NCBI RefSeq assembly: GCF_900111645.1
Contig: NZ_FOHQ01000008.1
Location: 36,657-100,656, forward strand
DNA: 64,000 nucleotides
Source: Methanococcoides vulcani
GTDB lineage: Archaea > Halobacteriota > Methanosarcinia > Methanosarcinales > Methanosarcinaceae
Reading direction: 5' to 3'
The position numbers were made by a program, and so were the translations under genes. This document shows, in pieces, positions 55,077 to 64,000 of the stretch. Position 1 is the first letter of the stretch, and each line of letters starts with the position of its first letter. Under the pieces are notes generated by a model that saw only the letters and a program-made list of their open reading frames with translations, was not told the DNA's origin and ran no database searches.

Positions 55077-55931
55077 AATAATTTTGTTTACCTTTTCAAG
55101 CATAAGAGTGGACACTAGTCCAAATACATAGCCCGTATAATGTCCCAGAATGTTCACAATACATACCCCATCTATGGTATTTTCAGGGATCAACAATGGA
55201 AGACCTACTAAGAAATAGACAAGAAAAACATAGATAATAAAGACATAGAATATGATAGGCATCGGTGATCTTTTGATCATACCTGCTCCGCAAACTGAGT
55301 GAAGCTTCAGAGAAACACAATCAAAGAAAGGTCTATTAATGTAGGCAGTTACCAGTAGAAGCATAGAAACTGCCAGATACATGAAAATAGAAGCCTTCAA
55401 ATTAAAAAGCACCAGGAACAGGTTCAAAAATATTAAAAAATAAACGAACTCGTGCCCTATTTTAGGACAATAATACTTTTTGCAATATCTATAAAAAGCA
55501 AACATCAGGTAAGCTACCAGTGCACTTACAATTCCTGAATATCCCTGAACAGGAAATGGAAGGCCTATAAAATATACCATTGAAAATGAAACAACAAATG
55601 GAAGGACGAAAGAAAATAACAAGAATGATATAATGAAAAAATTCCTATCAGTTTCAAAATTAATGATCAGAAACATGATAACCACATAAAAGATCAGGTT
55701 CTCCATCAAATGAGAATATGAGGAATGGATATAGTTGGACAAAAAAAGTGTTTCGATCTTTGGCTCTAATGGAAAGAGAATGAAGTGATCGAACTTCATA
55801 TAATCCGGAAGGAAAAAAAACATCATCAAAAGTGATGGTATAAAAAGAAATAAAAGAAAAATGTCCAGGTCCTTCCAGTTTACATTCAAAAAATGGAATT
55901 TACTGATCTCTTCTTTTAGTCCAACACTCAT
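55074..55931 (-). CDS. Rhomboid-like intramembrane serine protease
   Basis: 285-residue membrane protein, about eight hydrophobic segments. Rhomboid features: HSSYSHLMENLIFYV (HxxxHLxxN in helix 2), GYSGIVSALVAYL (GxSG with the catalytic serine), and GHYTGYVFGLVS near the C-terminus, whose histidine is the expected second catalytic residue. The segments are unusually spread because of extra helices between the GxSG and the final His, so the protein is larger than a minimal six-helix rhomboid. Substrate unknown. Confidence 0.78.
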   Translation of the reverse strand: MSVGLKEEISKFHFLNVNWKDLDIFLLFLFIPSLLMMFFFLPDYMKFDHFILFPLEPKIETLFLSNYIHSSYSHLMENLIFYVVIMFLIINFETDRNFFIISFLLFSFVLPFVVSFSMVYFIGLPFPVQGYSGIVSALVAYLMFAFYRYCKKYYCPKIGHEFVYFLIFLNLFLVLFNLKASIFMYLAVSMLLLVTAYINRPFFDCVSLKLHSVCGAGMIKRSPMPIIFYVFIIYVFLVYFLVGLPLLIPENTIDGVCIVNILGHYTGYVFGLVSTLMLEKVNKII

Positions 55932-56017
55932 AAATGATAATGATCTTCAAAACATTATAAGTTTTTGATAAGAACCTACATTTTGAGTAGAGATAAAAAA
56001 ATAAAGTTGATAAAATA

Positions 56018-56112
56018 CGGGCCCGCCGCGATTCGAACGCGGGTCAATGGGTCTCTTCGCGGAATAATCCACTTCGAAGCCCATGAGGATGTCCTGGCTA
56101 CCCTACGAGCCC
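56018..56112 (-). tRNA. tRNA-Arg (anticodon UCG) with 21-nt intron
   Basis: Cloverleaf: acceptor GGGCTCG/CGGGCCC, T-arm CCGCG-TTCGAAT-CGCGG, anticodon stem ATGGG/CCCAT with loop CTTCGA|A. A 21-base intron lies between positions 37 and 38. The precursor folds into a perfect bulge-helix-bulge: exon stem, 3-nt bulge AGA, helix CTTC/GAAG, 3-nt bulge GAA, intron helix GTGG/CCGC. The discriminator base is G and CCA is not encoded. Mature length 74. Confidence 0.92.
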
Positions 56113-56203
56113 TTGCAGCTTAGAATTGCGTTGTATCATTGTGATGTTTTGTATTAAACCTTTCTATCATGAAAATGGGATCATTGAGCATAATTTTGTG
56201 ATC

Positions 56204-56980
56204 TTATTTCCCTATAAGAGACCACTGTACCATCACGGATATTAACAGTAGCACCAAACCCAGCGTTTTGCTGAAATACTGTTCAAAGAAGATGCGAAGC
56301 TTATCGTGTCTCAGATACATCAGACGTGAGCCGATCTGTCCGCCCACTAATGCTGTTAATGCCATAGCAACAAGCAGTTGATGATCTATTTGTAAACTAC
56401 CGATATGGGAGAGAAACCCGGAAAGGGATGAGAAGAGAACAACTAATGCGGATGTTGCAGGTGCACTCTTTATTCCAAATCCCAGAAGCAGCAAGACAGG
56501 AACCAGGAATGTACCGCCACCAATGCCCAGCATTCCTGCAACTGTTCCGATGAACAAGCCCAAAATGATACCGATAATGAAGCGTGCTTTCCGGCTGACC
56601 TTCACTTCACTTTCCGTATTTCCGATCCTCTTTGAAAATATAACAATGATACCTGCCAATGCAACTACCAGACTGAATGTGCTTAATGTTGTAGTATCAG
56701 GAACAGATTGTGAGATAAAAGCCCCAAATGGTGCAGCTATTGCAGAGGATACTATAAATGGTGCAGCTGTATGAAAATCCACCATCCTTTTTTTAATATA
56801 GGTCAGAGATGCTGAAAAAGTGGTCACCACATTTAACAACAATGCAATGGCGATCGCTGTCAAAAGGTCCATTCCAAGCCAGTACAGCAAAGGAACATAT
56901 ATGATCGCACCACCCATTCCCAGGAACGAGAAAAGGATGGAAAGACAGAAAACAATTGCAATATAAAAAAATGGCTCCAT
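56204..56980 (-). CDS. TauE/SafE (DUF81) family membrane protein, sulfite/anion exporter type
   Basis: 258-residue permease with about eight helices. FLGMGGAIIYVPLLYWLG and GTVAGMLGIGGGTFLVPVLLLLG are the paired DUF81 motifs of the two inverted halves. Family members move sulfite, sulfoacetate or related anions; no substrate clue here. The start 56980 follows GGTGGATAT; an in-frame ATG at 57007 would overlap the preceding gene by 4 bases. Confidence 0.88.
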   Translation of the reverse strand: MEPFFYIAIVFCLSILFSFLGMGGAIIYVPLLYWLGMDLLTAIAIALLLNVVTTFSASLTYIKKRMVDFHTAAPFIVSSAIAAPFGAFISQSVPDTTTLSTFSLVVALAGIIVIFSKRIGNTESEVKVSRKARFIIGIILGLFIGTVAGMLGIGGGTFLVPVLLLLGFGIKSAPATSALVVLFSSLSGFLSHIGSLQIDHQLLVAMALTALVGGQIGSRLMYLRHDKLRIFFEQYFSKTLGLVLLLISVMVQWSLIGK

Positions 56981-57003
56981 AAATACATATCCACCGAAAG
57001 AGA

Positions 57004-57693
57004 TCAATCCTGTTTAATGAAAATATTCCTGAACTTCTCGACATGCTCCCTGTTTCCCACCACGGCGATCGTATCGCCTACCTTCAGCACGAAGGAAGAA
57101 GGAAGAGAGACAGTCACTGAGCCTTTTCTTTCAACACCTATGATCTTGCAGTCGAATTTATTGACAAAGTCAAGTTCCCCTATGTTATTGCTGACCATAC
57201 TGGAACCTTCCTTGAGCTGGAACTTTTCGATCTCTATACCTTCATAGAGTACGATCTCCTCATAAAGCTGATAGCATTCCGGACGGGTGCATTTGGATGT
57301 GATCTTGGCAAGCAGCTGACCTGATACGATGGAAAGTGAAGCTACGTAATCTGCCCCGGCCTTGTATAGCTTGTCAATGGAATTCACCGAATTTGCACGT
57401 GAGAAAATAATGCAATCCGGCTTGAGACCACGTGCCATAAGAGTTGCAAAGATGACTTCAGTATCAGTATTCAACGTAATGATCACAGTAGATGCTTTTT
57501 CAATACCCGCCTGCATGAGAACAGCTTCATCGGTCCCGTCGCCAGAAACATGGTCGAAATCTACATTTGAGAATGCAGCCTCATTTTTATCGACCACGGT
57601 GAAATGAACATCGTTCTCAATAAATACTTCAACTATACGTTTGCCAACGTCACCATAGCCAAGTACGATCAAATGTTCATTTTTTATCATCAT
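57004..57693 (-). CDS. TrkA-type NAD-binding potassium regulatory protein
   Basis: 229-residue RCK protein: TrkA-N Rossmann domain (LIVLGYGDVGKRIVEVF, then VVDKNEAAF, VSGDGTDEAVLMQAGI) and a TrkA-C domain (SSFVLKVGDTIAVVGNREHVEKF). It regulates a K+ channel or transporter by NAD(H)/ATP binding. It follows the channel gene at 10 bases on the same strand and could regulate that channel, or the TrkH at 16.8 kb. Confidence 0.9.
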   Translation of the reverse strand: MMIKNEHLIVLGYGDVGKRIVEVFIENDVHFTVVDKNEAAFSNVDFDHVSGDGTDEAVLMQAGIEKASTVIITLNTDTEVIFATLMARGLKPDCIIFSRANSVNSIDKLYKAGADYVASLSIVSGQLLAKITSKCTRPECYQLYEEIVLYEGIEIEKFQLKEGSSMVSNNIGELDFVNKFDCKIIGVERKGSVTVSLPSSFVLKVGDTIAVVGNREHVEKFRNIFIKQD

Positions 57694-57703
57694 ATTGCCC
57701 CTT

Positions 57704-58708
57704 TTAATCGGTCAACTTACCTAATCTCTGAAGCTGTTCCCTGCTACCTACTGCAAGAATGACAGTATTGTCCTTTATCACATCACCGGGATGAATGTTA
57801 AAAGTAAGCTGCCCCCCTTTCCTCAAGCCTATGATCGTAGCTCCTGTCCTTTCATGAATTTGCGCCTGTGACAGAGTTGTTCCGATCAATGCACTTTTAG
57901 AGTATACAGGAAACTCGACGATGCTACATCCATCAAAGAACTCAGTGGTCCCAAAGAGCACGCCAAGGAAGGGATCAACAGCCTTCTTTGCAAAGAACCT
58001 GCCCAGTACCAGTTTGGGCGATATGACACGGTCAGCACCAGCATATTTCAGGTATTTTATCTTGGAAGCATCTTCTGCCACAGCAATTATCCTGACATCA
58101 CTAACTTTTCGCGCGGTAAGAACAATGTTAGCATTTTCATTATCGGACTGGTTAGCAATGAGAAAGCGGGCAGAATTAATGTTAGCATTCTCAAGTGTGA
58201 TCTCATCGCTTGGATCACCATACATGCAGGGAATGTTCTTCCTGAATAACATACGAAGAGCATCCTCATCTTCTGATACAATAACAAAACTTGTATTTTG
58301 CTCCTTGAACTCTTCCACCAGGGTCTCCACAAGTGCATTATAGCCACAGACAATGATGTGATCTGAATACTTTTTCGGGACCTTGACAGCAAGAGGAAGT
58401 TTCATCGTTTTCTCGAACCAGGGAGTGATGACCAGTGTGATCAAGATTCCAAAGAAGAGTGGAATGCCTGAAATCATGACTATAATGGAAAAGATCTTCC
58501 CGATCATCGACTGGAAGACAATGTCACCATAACCAACTGTAGTTACAGAAGCCATAACCCAGTAGATAGCATTTGCCAGATTGGCGTATTCATGCTGTCC
58601 CTCATATCCCATCAGATTCATGAAAATTACTATGTAAAGCAGGACGACGCCAATAGAAATTGCAATATAAGCTGCAATGGACGAACTCAAGAATTTTGGA
58701 TATCTCAT
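57704..58708 (-). CDS. Potassium channel with TrkA-N and TrkA-C domains
   Basis: 334-residue two-helix channel: TM1 about 8-32, pore with selectivity filter SVTTVGYGDIVF (TVGYGD, about residue 62), TM2 about 71-95, then an RCK Rossmann domain (IIVCGYNALVETLVEEF, ..MYGDPSDEITLENANI) and TrkA-C (HPGDVIKDNTVILAVGSREQLQRL). The plan is that of archaeal MthK/MjK-type channels gated by ligand binding to RCK. Confidence 0.93.
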   Translation of the reverse strand: MRYPKFLSSSIAAYIAISIGVVLLYIVIFMNLMGYEGQHEYANLANAIYWVMASVTTVGYGDIVFQSMIGKIFSIIVMISGIPLFFGILITLVITPWFEKTMKLPLAVKVPKKYSDHIIVCGYNALVETLVEEFKEQNTSFVIVSEDEDALRMLFRKNIPCMYGDPSDEITLENANINSARFLIANQSDNENANIVLTARKVSDVRIIAVAEDASKIKYLKYAGADRVISPKLVLGRFFAKKAVDPFLGVLFGTTEFFDGCSIVEFPVYSKSALIGTTLSQAQIHERTGATIIGLRKGGQLTFNIHPGDVIKDNTVILAVGSREQLQRLGKLTD

Positions 58709-58806
58709 CTCGCGACCTCTTCAATTCTTACGTTATGCTTTATTCATAGTGCTTTCATAGTGCTTTCATAATGTATTCATGGATATCTTTCAAACTTTTG
58801 TAGCCA

Positions 58807-60552
58807 TCAGAATCCATGTACAATATATGGTCCGAATATCATGAACAGGAAGGATATAAGGATCACAAATGTGAAAGTTGCTGCTATGGCTGCTGATATC
58901 TCTGTTGCCCTTCTCTCGTCCGATACAAGCCTGCCAACAAAGGACCTGAGATAGTCCTTGAATACATGACCCCCATCAAGTGGTACTGCCGGGAGACAGT
59001 TGAACAGGCCAACATAGAAGTTAAGCCAGCCAACCCAGAGCAAAGTATTGGCGATCCAGAACACACCGATACCCAGAGGTTCCCCCCATCCTACAGGGTG
59101 ATAGAACTGGGCAAGTGTGCCACTAAATCCGGGGAAACCTTCGCCTGCAAAGCCTACGATCGGAAGTCCCAGAAGAATGATCCAGCCGACAAAACCGGTC
59201 ATCAGTGAAGGTATTGAGCGCAGGGCTTCAAGATAGGCTTTCGCAGGGAACTCACCCACGGTGATCCCAAGAGGAGTTATCTGGAGTCCATTGGAACCAT
59301 AATAGATACCAAGGAAACCTTTTTCAGAAATACCATCAGGATGTGAAGCCAGTTCTACTTCAAAGAAAGCAGAGGATGCATTCTTTTCAGGACTATCTGC
59401 CATCACAGCTTCCACGAGGATCGTCTGACCCACTTTTGTCGAGTTCATGAAGAGCACAAAATCGTCGGATGAATTTATTGGAGTGCCATCAATGTTGATG
59501 ATCATCATGCCCTTTTCAACCCCCGCTGCTTCAGCAGGTGAATCCGGGACGATGTCATTTACATAGATACCCCTGACATCTTCAGTATCATCTTCTCCTA
59601 CCTGAACATCATAGACCGAGACCACCCGGTCTTTGGCAGCATGCACCTCCACCACAGTACCGGGTTCAACGCTACTCATGTAAAGTAAAATGTCATTCGC
59701 TTTTTCAACAGGTGTATCATCGATCTGCGTGATCACCATATTATCCTGAAGTCCTGCAATATCTGCTGGAGAATCAGGTGTAACATTAACTATCATGGCA
59801 TCACCAAGAGGTGATATCGCCCCAAGCACAGGACCGAACAACAGTATAAATGCAATTGCTGCAACCACGAAATTTGACATGACACCTGCTGCCAGTATCC
59901 GTGCCCTTTGTTCCCTTGTGGCCACTTTGCTAGTATCTGGTTCTTTTTCTATGCCCAGGATCTTCCTTTCGATTGGACCATCAGTGGAACTTGCTTCCAG
60001 ATCTTTACCATCTTCCTTCTTTATCCCGAAAAGCTCCTCCTCATCCGGTTCGGCAAAACCTCCGATAGGAACTACAGCAAGCAGGATACCCATGGACTTG
60101 ACCCTGATACCTTCTACTTTACACAGGATCGCATGTGAGAACTCATGTACTACAAGTGTTACCAGCAGAGCAATAATACCCCAGGAAAGAGGTATGAACT
60201 CATTTACACCAGGTATTAGGAAAATGTTCCTTGCCTCATTGAACTTACCAGGCTCAGGGAGCGTATTATCCCCAATGGACGACAGCATGGCAACATCTGA
60301 TACAACTATAATGAGGAACATAGCGAACATGCCAATGAACATCAGGACTATGCCGATATTCGCGAATAATTTCCACATACTTTTGGGTCTTGCAAGGAAG
60401 TCCAACAGTTTTTGGCCCCTGAGGGTCCTGATCATAAGTATAGGACCATAGGTAGAGATGTTATATCGCTCAAGTATGCCCTTTTTGTCAAGGATCGATA
60501 CTATGACCCAGTACAAAAGGAACAGGGCAATTAAAATTCTGGTTTCTATCAA
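58807..60552 (-). CDS. Site-2 protease (M50) with two PDZ domains
   Basis: 581-residue membrane zinc metalloprotease for regulated intramembrane proteolysis. Zinc motif VVHEFSHAIL (HExxH, about residue 136) and the second ligand site NCLPAVPLDGGHVFKDYL (about residue 520). Two PDZ domains lie between about 245-325 and 335-400 (MIVNVTPDSPADIAGLQDNMVITQID; IVPDSPAEAAGVEKGMMIINID). The PDZ domains and membrane anchor plan follow RseP-like enzymes. It stands alone; substrate unknown. Confidence 0.93.
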   Translation of the reverse strand: MIETRILIALFLLYWVIVSILDKKGILERYNISTYGPILMIRTLRGQKLLDFLARPKSMWKLFANIGIVLMFIGMFAMFLIIVVSDVAMLSSIGDNTLPEPGKFNEARNIFLIPGVNEFIPLSWGIIALLVTLVVHEFSHAILCKVEGIRVKSMGILLAVVPIGGFAEPDEEELFGIKKEDGKDLEASSTDGPIERKILGIEKEPDTSKVATREQRARILAAGVMSNFVVAAIAFILLFGPVLGAISPLGDAMIVNVTPDSPADIAGLQDNMVITQIDDTPVEKANDILLYMSSVEPGTVVEVHAAKDRVVSVYDVQVGEDDTEDVRGIYVNDIVPDSPAEAAGVEKGMMIINIDGTPINSSDDFVLFMNSTKVGQTILVEAVMADSPEKNASSAFFEVELASHPDGISEKGFLGIYYGSNGLQITPLGITVGEFPAKAYLEALRSIPSLMTGFVGWIILLGLPIVGFAGEGFPGFSGTLAQFYHPVGWGEPLGIGVFWIANTLLWVGWLNFYVGLFNCLPAVPLDGGHVFKDYLRSFVGRLVSDERRATEISAAIAATFTFVILISFLFMIFGPYIVHGF

Positions 60553-60663
60553 ATGAATTCTCCGGGATTATATGTCTGGAATAAGACCATGCATTTTCAA
60601 CTAATCTGGTACCTGTTTGTATAAAAGATATGCCATTAATACCTGAGTATTATTCGGACCCTG

Positions 60664-61122
60664 TCAAAGCATATCAGATGAAAAAGCACCGAACTGCTGG
60701 GCAAAGTTCAATTGATCTACCTCTTCCCAGTCCTCAGCGATCAGGCCATTCTCTATACGTGTGATCGTGATCCCGGTAAAGGTCACCGGCTTGTGTGTGG
60801 GAGGAACACCCTGGAAATCAGCCAGATGCGTACCACTGGCAGTCCACCGAGTCACAACTTTATCACCTTCAGCAATAACATCATTAACAACAAAATGAAG
60901 GTCAGGAAGCGCCTTGTGGATGGATTCCATAAAATCCATGAGAGATTCAAGATCCAGAGTATCACCGCCAAAATGCATCTGATAATCAGGGTTGCACTTA
61001 TCCGTCAATTGTTTTGGATGCCAACCACGATCTGAAATGCCCAGAACCATTTCTTTGTTCTTTTCTTCGATCCTGCGCGGATCAAAGGATGCACCATTTT
61101 CAGGTATATCTGTCGTCATCAT
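60664..61122 (-). CDS. SnoaL-like ester cyclase
   Basis: 152-residue protein of the SnoaL-like polyketide cyclase / NTF2-like fold: YQMHFGGDTLDLESLMDFMESIHKALPDLHFVVNDVIAEGDKVVTRWTASGTHLADFQGVPPTHKPVTFTGITITRIENGLIAEDWEEVDQLNFAQQFG, close to the family pattern. Many members have no known reaction. The gene stands alone. Confidence 0.85.
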   Translation of the reverse strand: MMTTDIPENGASFDPRRIEEKNKEMVLGISDRGWHPKQLTDKCNPDYQMHFGGDTLDLESLMDFMESIHKALPDLHFVVNDVIAEGDKVVTRWTASGTHLADFQGVPPTHKPVTFTGITITRIENGLIAEDWEEVDQLNFAQQFGAFSSDML

Positions 61123-61279
61123 TAGATTACAATTACTTACTCTTTAATAAATATATTTCAAAGAAAAGCATATTTATCGCAAATATAGCATTTCCGTTCA
61201 AACTAAAAAGGCACATACGAGTGAACGATAGATAAGTTTATAACAAATACTGCTATTTCTGGTAACGTATTTCTCAAAT

Positions 61280-61365
61280 GCGGGAGTAACCAAGTGGCCA
61301 ACGGTGGTAGACTCAAGATCTACTCGTGTAGACGTTCGGGGGTTCGAATCCCTTCTCCCGCACCA
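61280..61365 (+). tRNA. tRNA-Leu (anticodon CAA)
   Basis: Acceptor GCGGGAG/CTCCCGC, anticodon stem GTAGA/TCTAC with loop CTCAAGA (anticodon CAA), a long class II variable arm, TTCGAAT T-loop, discriminator A and encoded CCA. No intron. 17 bases before the fumarase genes. Confidence 0.92.
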
Positions 61366-61381
61366 TTTAAGGTGATCTTTT

Positions 61382-62221
61382 TTGACTGGCAAGATAACTT
61401 ATGATGCTGTAGTTAAAGCCACTGTTAACACAATAAAGGAAGCTGAGACGCTTCTTCCTGATGATGTGATAAAGGCTCTTGAAACAGCAAAAGAAAATGA
61501 ATCAAGCGATGTTGCAAGATCGCAGATAGAAGCGATCCTTAAGAACATTGAGATTGCAGGGAACAACAGCATTCCCCTCTGCCAGGATACAGGCATACTT
61601 ATATTTTATGTAGAGATAGGCAGGGACCTGCATATTGATTTTGACCTTAAGGGAGCGATACTTGAAGCTACCAGGATAGCAACCCAACAGGTTCCATTGC
61701 GACCAAATGCTGTTGATCCGCTTAGCCGAAGCAACAGCAATGACAATACAGGCGAAGGACTTCCTGATATCAAATATGACTTTGTAGAAGGAAAACAGCT
61801 GAAAATAACAGTAGCTCCAAAAGGTGCAGGTTCCGAGAACATGAGCGTTCTGAAAATGATGAATCCCACCGAGCTTAAGAGCATTGATGACTTCATTGTT
61901 GAAACCGTACTCAATGCCGGAGGCCGACCATGTCCGCCTGTTATTGTAGGTGTGGGAATCGGAGGGTCTTTCGACAAAGCTGCAAGGCTTGCGAAATCCT
62001 CACTTTTACGAACTGTAAATGACATGAACGATGAAGAGAAGACCATCCTTGCCAGGATCAATTCACTGGGAATCGGACCAATGGGTCTTGGCGGCGATAC
62101 CACTGCTCTTGCAGTACATCTTAACACATCTCACTGCCACACAGCATCCCTGCCTGTAGCTATTAATATCCAGTGCTGGGCAAACCGGCATGCTTCAGTT
62201 ATACTTGGAGGTAAGGAATAA
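61382..62221 (+). CDS. Fumarate hydratase class I, alpha subunit
   Basis: Iron-sulfur hydratase of the partial citric-acid cycle, fumarate to malate. 279 residues from a TTG (GGTGAT 6 bases upstream). Cysteines for [4Fe-4S]: [14 protein letters not shown] and IQCWANRHA; also [11 protein letters not shown] and [24 protein letters not shown] typical of the family. The stop overlaps the beta-subunit start (ATGG) by one base, so they are co-translated. Confidence 0.95.
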   Translation: MTGKITYDAVVKATVNTIKEAETLLPDDVIKALETAKENESSDVARSQIEAILKNIEIAGNNSIPLCQDTGILIFYVEIGRDLHIDFDLKGAILEATRIATQQVPLRPNAVDPLSRSNSNDNTGEGLPDIKYDFVEGKQLKITVAPKGAGSENMSVLKMMNPTELKSIDDFIVETVLNAGGRPCPPVIVGVGIGGSFDKAARLAKSSLLRTVNDMNDEEKTILARINSLGIGPMGLGGDTTALAVHLNTSHCHTASLPVAINIQCWANRHASVILGGKE

Positions 62222-62793
62222 TGGAATACCATCTAAATACACCTCTTAAGAAGGAAGACGTCAAACAACTCGATGCCGGTGACATTGTCTATCTCACAGG
62301 GACTGTCCTGACAGCCCGTGATGAAGCACATGCAAGAATACTTGAAATGTATGAGGAAGGCCTTGAGCTACCTTTTGAACTGGAAGGTGCAGCTATTTAC
62401 CACTGTGGACCCCTGATGCAGCAGATAGAAGGAAAATGGAGTGTCGTTGCAGCCGGACCTACTACAAGCGACAGGATGTCAAAGATGACACCGAACCTTC
62501 TGAAGCATTTCAACGTTCGTGCCCTTGTCGGAAAAGGTGGTATGAACAACGTGGCTGAAAGCCTGAAAGGGAAATGTGTCTACCTCGCATACACCGGTGG
62601 ATGTGCAGCACTTGCAGCAGGTTCTATAAAGAATGTCCCCCAGGTTCACTGGCTGGACCTTGGAATGCCTGAAGCCGTATGGGAACTTGAAGTCGTTGAG
62701 TTCGGCCCTCTCATTGTCGGTATCGACACAAAGGGAAATGACCTGTTCACATCTATAAAAGAAAAAGCAAGAGAGTCCTTTTCAAAGAAGTGA
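62221..62793 (+). CDS. Fumarate hydratase class I, beta subunit
   Basis: 190-residue C-terminal half of two-subunit fumarase. Motifs: [51 protein letters not shown] and [10 protein letters not shown]. It is coupled to the alpha subunit. In archaea this split form is normal. AAGGAATA at the end of the alpha gene may be its ribosome site. Confidence 0.95.
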   Translation: MEYHLNTPLKKEDVKQLDAGDIVYLTGTVLTARDEAHARILEMYEEGLELPFELEGAAIYHCGPLMQQIEGKWSVVAAGPTTSDRMSKMTPNLLKHFNVRALVGKGGMNNVAESLKGKCVYLAYTGGCAALAAGSIKNVPQVHWLDLGMPEAVWELEVVEFGPLIVGIDTKGNDLFTSIKEKARESFSKK

Positions 62794-62864
62794 ACTCTCC
62801 TTATTTATTATTTAATTATATGCTTACTTTTTTGTTTATTTGTTTAGCTACAAGCATCTTTTCA

Positions 62865-64000
62865 TCACAGGATCAGGAAGCATACCCAGGCAATAAAGGT
62901 CAGTATGAATGAGTGCTTCAGACCTCCGGAAAGCCGGTTCTCTCCCAATTGTCCTGCAACCAGACCACTCATGAATCCTTGTAGCAGACATGCATGGAAA
63001 AGGGTACGTATGAAAGCATCGGGATCAAAACCTCCAATAAAGGAACCTCCTGCAGAAGCACCTGCCACAGCTTGACTTGCTTCATACATCGTAGGAACAA
63101 AGCGAGTTGTCAGCATCAATATCACAAAGATGAACACGAAGAAGGCTATGTAGCTTATCACTACGTAAACAGCCATGTTACCACGACGTTCCCTCTCAAG
63201 TGTCTTTATCTCGCTTGCATCCCTCGCAGCAGCTTCAAGTACAAAGGACACACGTCCACCAGCACGGCTTGCCTGAGTGATCAGGGCCACTGCACGTGAT
63301 ATGAGAGAAGTGTTCATTCTTTTTGCGAAGTATTCCATGGTTTCTTCAAAGGAAATACCCCAGGAGACAGATGCATCCATTTTCTTGATCTCATCCGTCA
63401 TTTCACCATATTCACCCTTTGCAACAGTGCCTAATGCTGCAGGGAGAGTAAGACCTGCCCTGCTCATTTCTGCAATATCACGCAGGAAATTCGGCAGGTA
63501 CTCTTCGACCTTGTTGACAAATTTATGCTTCCTGTAATAGGTTATTGCTGGCGGGATGATAAATATCCACACCGAAAATAAGATAACATGATCGATAGTT
63601 GGCGTTCCCCAGGTGAACGAGAATCCTGTTATCATGAACAAAAGAGCAGCAGGTCCGCTGAATAACATCGAATAATAAGGATATCTATAAAATGCATCTT
63701 TCGGATCCTTAAGGAATTCCTTTAAACGAATGTTCTTTCTTGAATCTCCAAGCCTTAAATTAATGACATATTGTTCGATCTTACGGAGCTCCTTCTCATC
63801 CATTTCCGGGATCTCAGCCTCATGAATTACAGTGGTTTCACCGTTTGGACCCACCTCAGTGGTCTCAGCCATATGTCCGGCTCCTTCGACCTCACCAATT
63901 TCAGTAATCTCACCAGTTTCAGCAATCTCACCAGTTTCAGCAATCTCACCAGTTTCAGCAATCTCACCAGTTTCAGCAATCTCACCAGTTTCAGCAATCT
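62865..64000 (-). CDS. TadC/FlaJ-like platform protein, N-terminus beyond window
   Basis: Single T2SSF-domain membrane protein. The visible part has 335 residues from the Met at 63872 to the stop, with helices about 65-105, then a cytosolic helical domain (AEMSRAGLTLPAALGTVAKGEYGEMTDEIKKMD, ASRAGGRVSFVLEAAARDASEIKTLERER) and three helices near the end. The frame stays open upstream of 63872 to the window edge, through hexapeptide repeats (EIAETG), so the gene starts outside. It resembles one half of the double-domain platform at 48.6 kb. Its ATPase partner is probably just beyond the edge. Confidence 0.85.
   Translation of the reverse strand, partial: IAETGEIAETGEIAETGEIAETGEIAETGEITEIGEVEGAGHMAETTEVGPNGETTVIHEAEIPEMDEKELRKIEQYVINLRLGDSRKNIRLKEFLKDPKDAFYRYPYYSMLFSGPAALLFMITGFSFTWGTPTIDHVILFSVWIFIIPPAITYYRKHKFVNKVEEYLPNFLRDIAEMSRAGLTLPAALGTVAKGEYGEMTDEIKKMDASVSWGISFEETMEYFAKRMNTSLISRAVALITQASRAGGRVSFVLEAAARDASEIKTLERERRGNMAVYVVISYIAFFVFIFVILMLTTRFVPTMYEASQAVAGASAGGSFIGGFDPDAFIRTLFHACLLQGFMSGLVAGQLGENRLSGGLKHSFILTFIAWVCFLIL
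63906..64000 (-). repeat. 18-bp tandem repeat encoding (EIAETG)n
   Basis: Five perfect units of aatctcaccagtttcagc (63906-63995) plus the first five bases of a sixth, in frame with the platform protein. On the minus strand each unit encodes EIAETG. A degenerate unit (EITEIG) precedes the first Met on the body side. The array continues past the window edge. Confidence 0.95.

Noticed and set aside
57004..58708. TrkA gene as dedicated partner of TrkH at 16.8 kb
   Set aside because: It is 40 kb away and directly follows a potassium channel gene; the link cannot be supported.
63906..64000. CRISPR array
   Set aside because: Units are directly adjacent 18-mers without spacers and stay in frame with the platform protein.

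Overview
The window is from a methylotrophic methanogenic archaeon of the Methanosarcinaceae, most like Methanolobus, Methanococcoides or Methanohalophilus; I cannot choose among them. The evidence is a monomethylamine methyltransferase gene (mtmB) read through an in-frame amber codon (pyrrolysine), its corrinoid partner mtmC and permease, archaeal-type GAPDH, archaeal PheT, PGF-CTERM and COG1361 exported proteins, a tRNA-Arg with a bulge-helix-bulge intron, archaeal secretion ATPase/platform genes, homocitrate synthase and diphthamide synthesis. Genes are mostly short operons, with many Shine-Dalgarno sites of the GGAGG/GGTGAT kind.

Layout. 1-8.5 kb (minus): the N-terminal part of a Glu/Leu-type amino-acid dehydrogenase, an acyl-CoA ligase, a THEP1 NTPase, and a four-gene ABC module (two exported COG1361 proteins, ATPase, ABC-2 permease). 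8.5-14.4 kb is an accessory zone: a lipoprotein-like PGF-CTERM protein, YggS, repeated remnants of one unidentified coding sequence, and a 2.35-kb group II intron inserted in one of those remnants, plus DUF3303 and a decaying exported protein. 14.4-23.6 kb: RsgA GTPase, BrkB-like protein, TrkH, a broken DUF2834 gene, racemase, SRPBCC protein, MFS transporter, and a shikimate-kinase-like P-loop kinase. 23.6-30.3 kb: PFL/ACT pair, lipoprotein, Na+/Ca2+-type exchanger, Usp, VIT-like protein, an integrase remnant, bioY with a BirA-type operator, and a response regulator.

30.3-35.8 kb is the energy-metabolism centre: mtmC, mtmB, a 32-residue membrane peptide, an APC permease (probable MtmP), two further small membrane proteins, and a superoxide reductase with four extra cysteines. 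A stand-alone HTH gene is divergent from mtmC across a duplicated TATA-containing element. 36-48.6 kb holds housekeeping genes: DUF89, CooT-like, GAPDH, IMPase/FBPase, NAD kinase, homocitrate synthase, NYN protein, Dph6, an AsnB-like protein without the usual N-terminal cysteine, TPR protein, CDP-alcohol phosphatidyltransferase with an apparent AUU start, purS-purQ, a pentanucleotide repeat array, and RNase HII. 48.6-64 kb: a GspE/FlaI-type ATPase with a double-domain platform protein, pheT, rhomboid, tRNA-Arg, TauE, two TrkA-type potassium genes, a site-2 protease, tRNA-Leu, two-subunit fumarase, and a second platform protein whose N-terminus carries an 18-bp (hexapeptide) tandem repeat running off the end.

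The most interesting points are the small membrane proteins packed around the methylamine permease, the BirA operator at bioY, the exactly datable group II intron insertion, the AsnB-like/Dph6 overlap, and the decayed pentamer array. No CRISPR array or complete insertion sequence was found. All family assignments come from reading the sequence; none was searched against a database.
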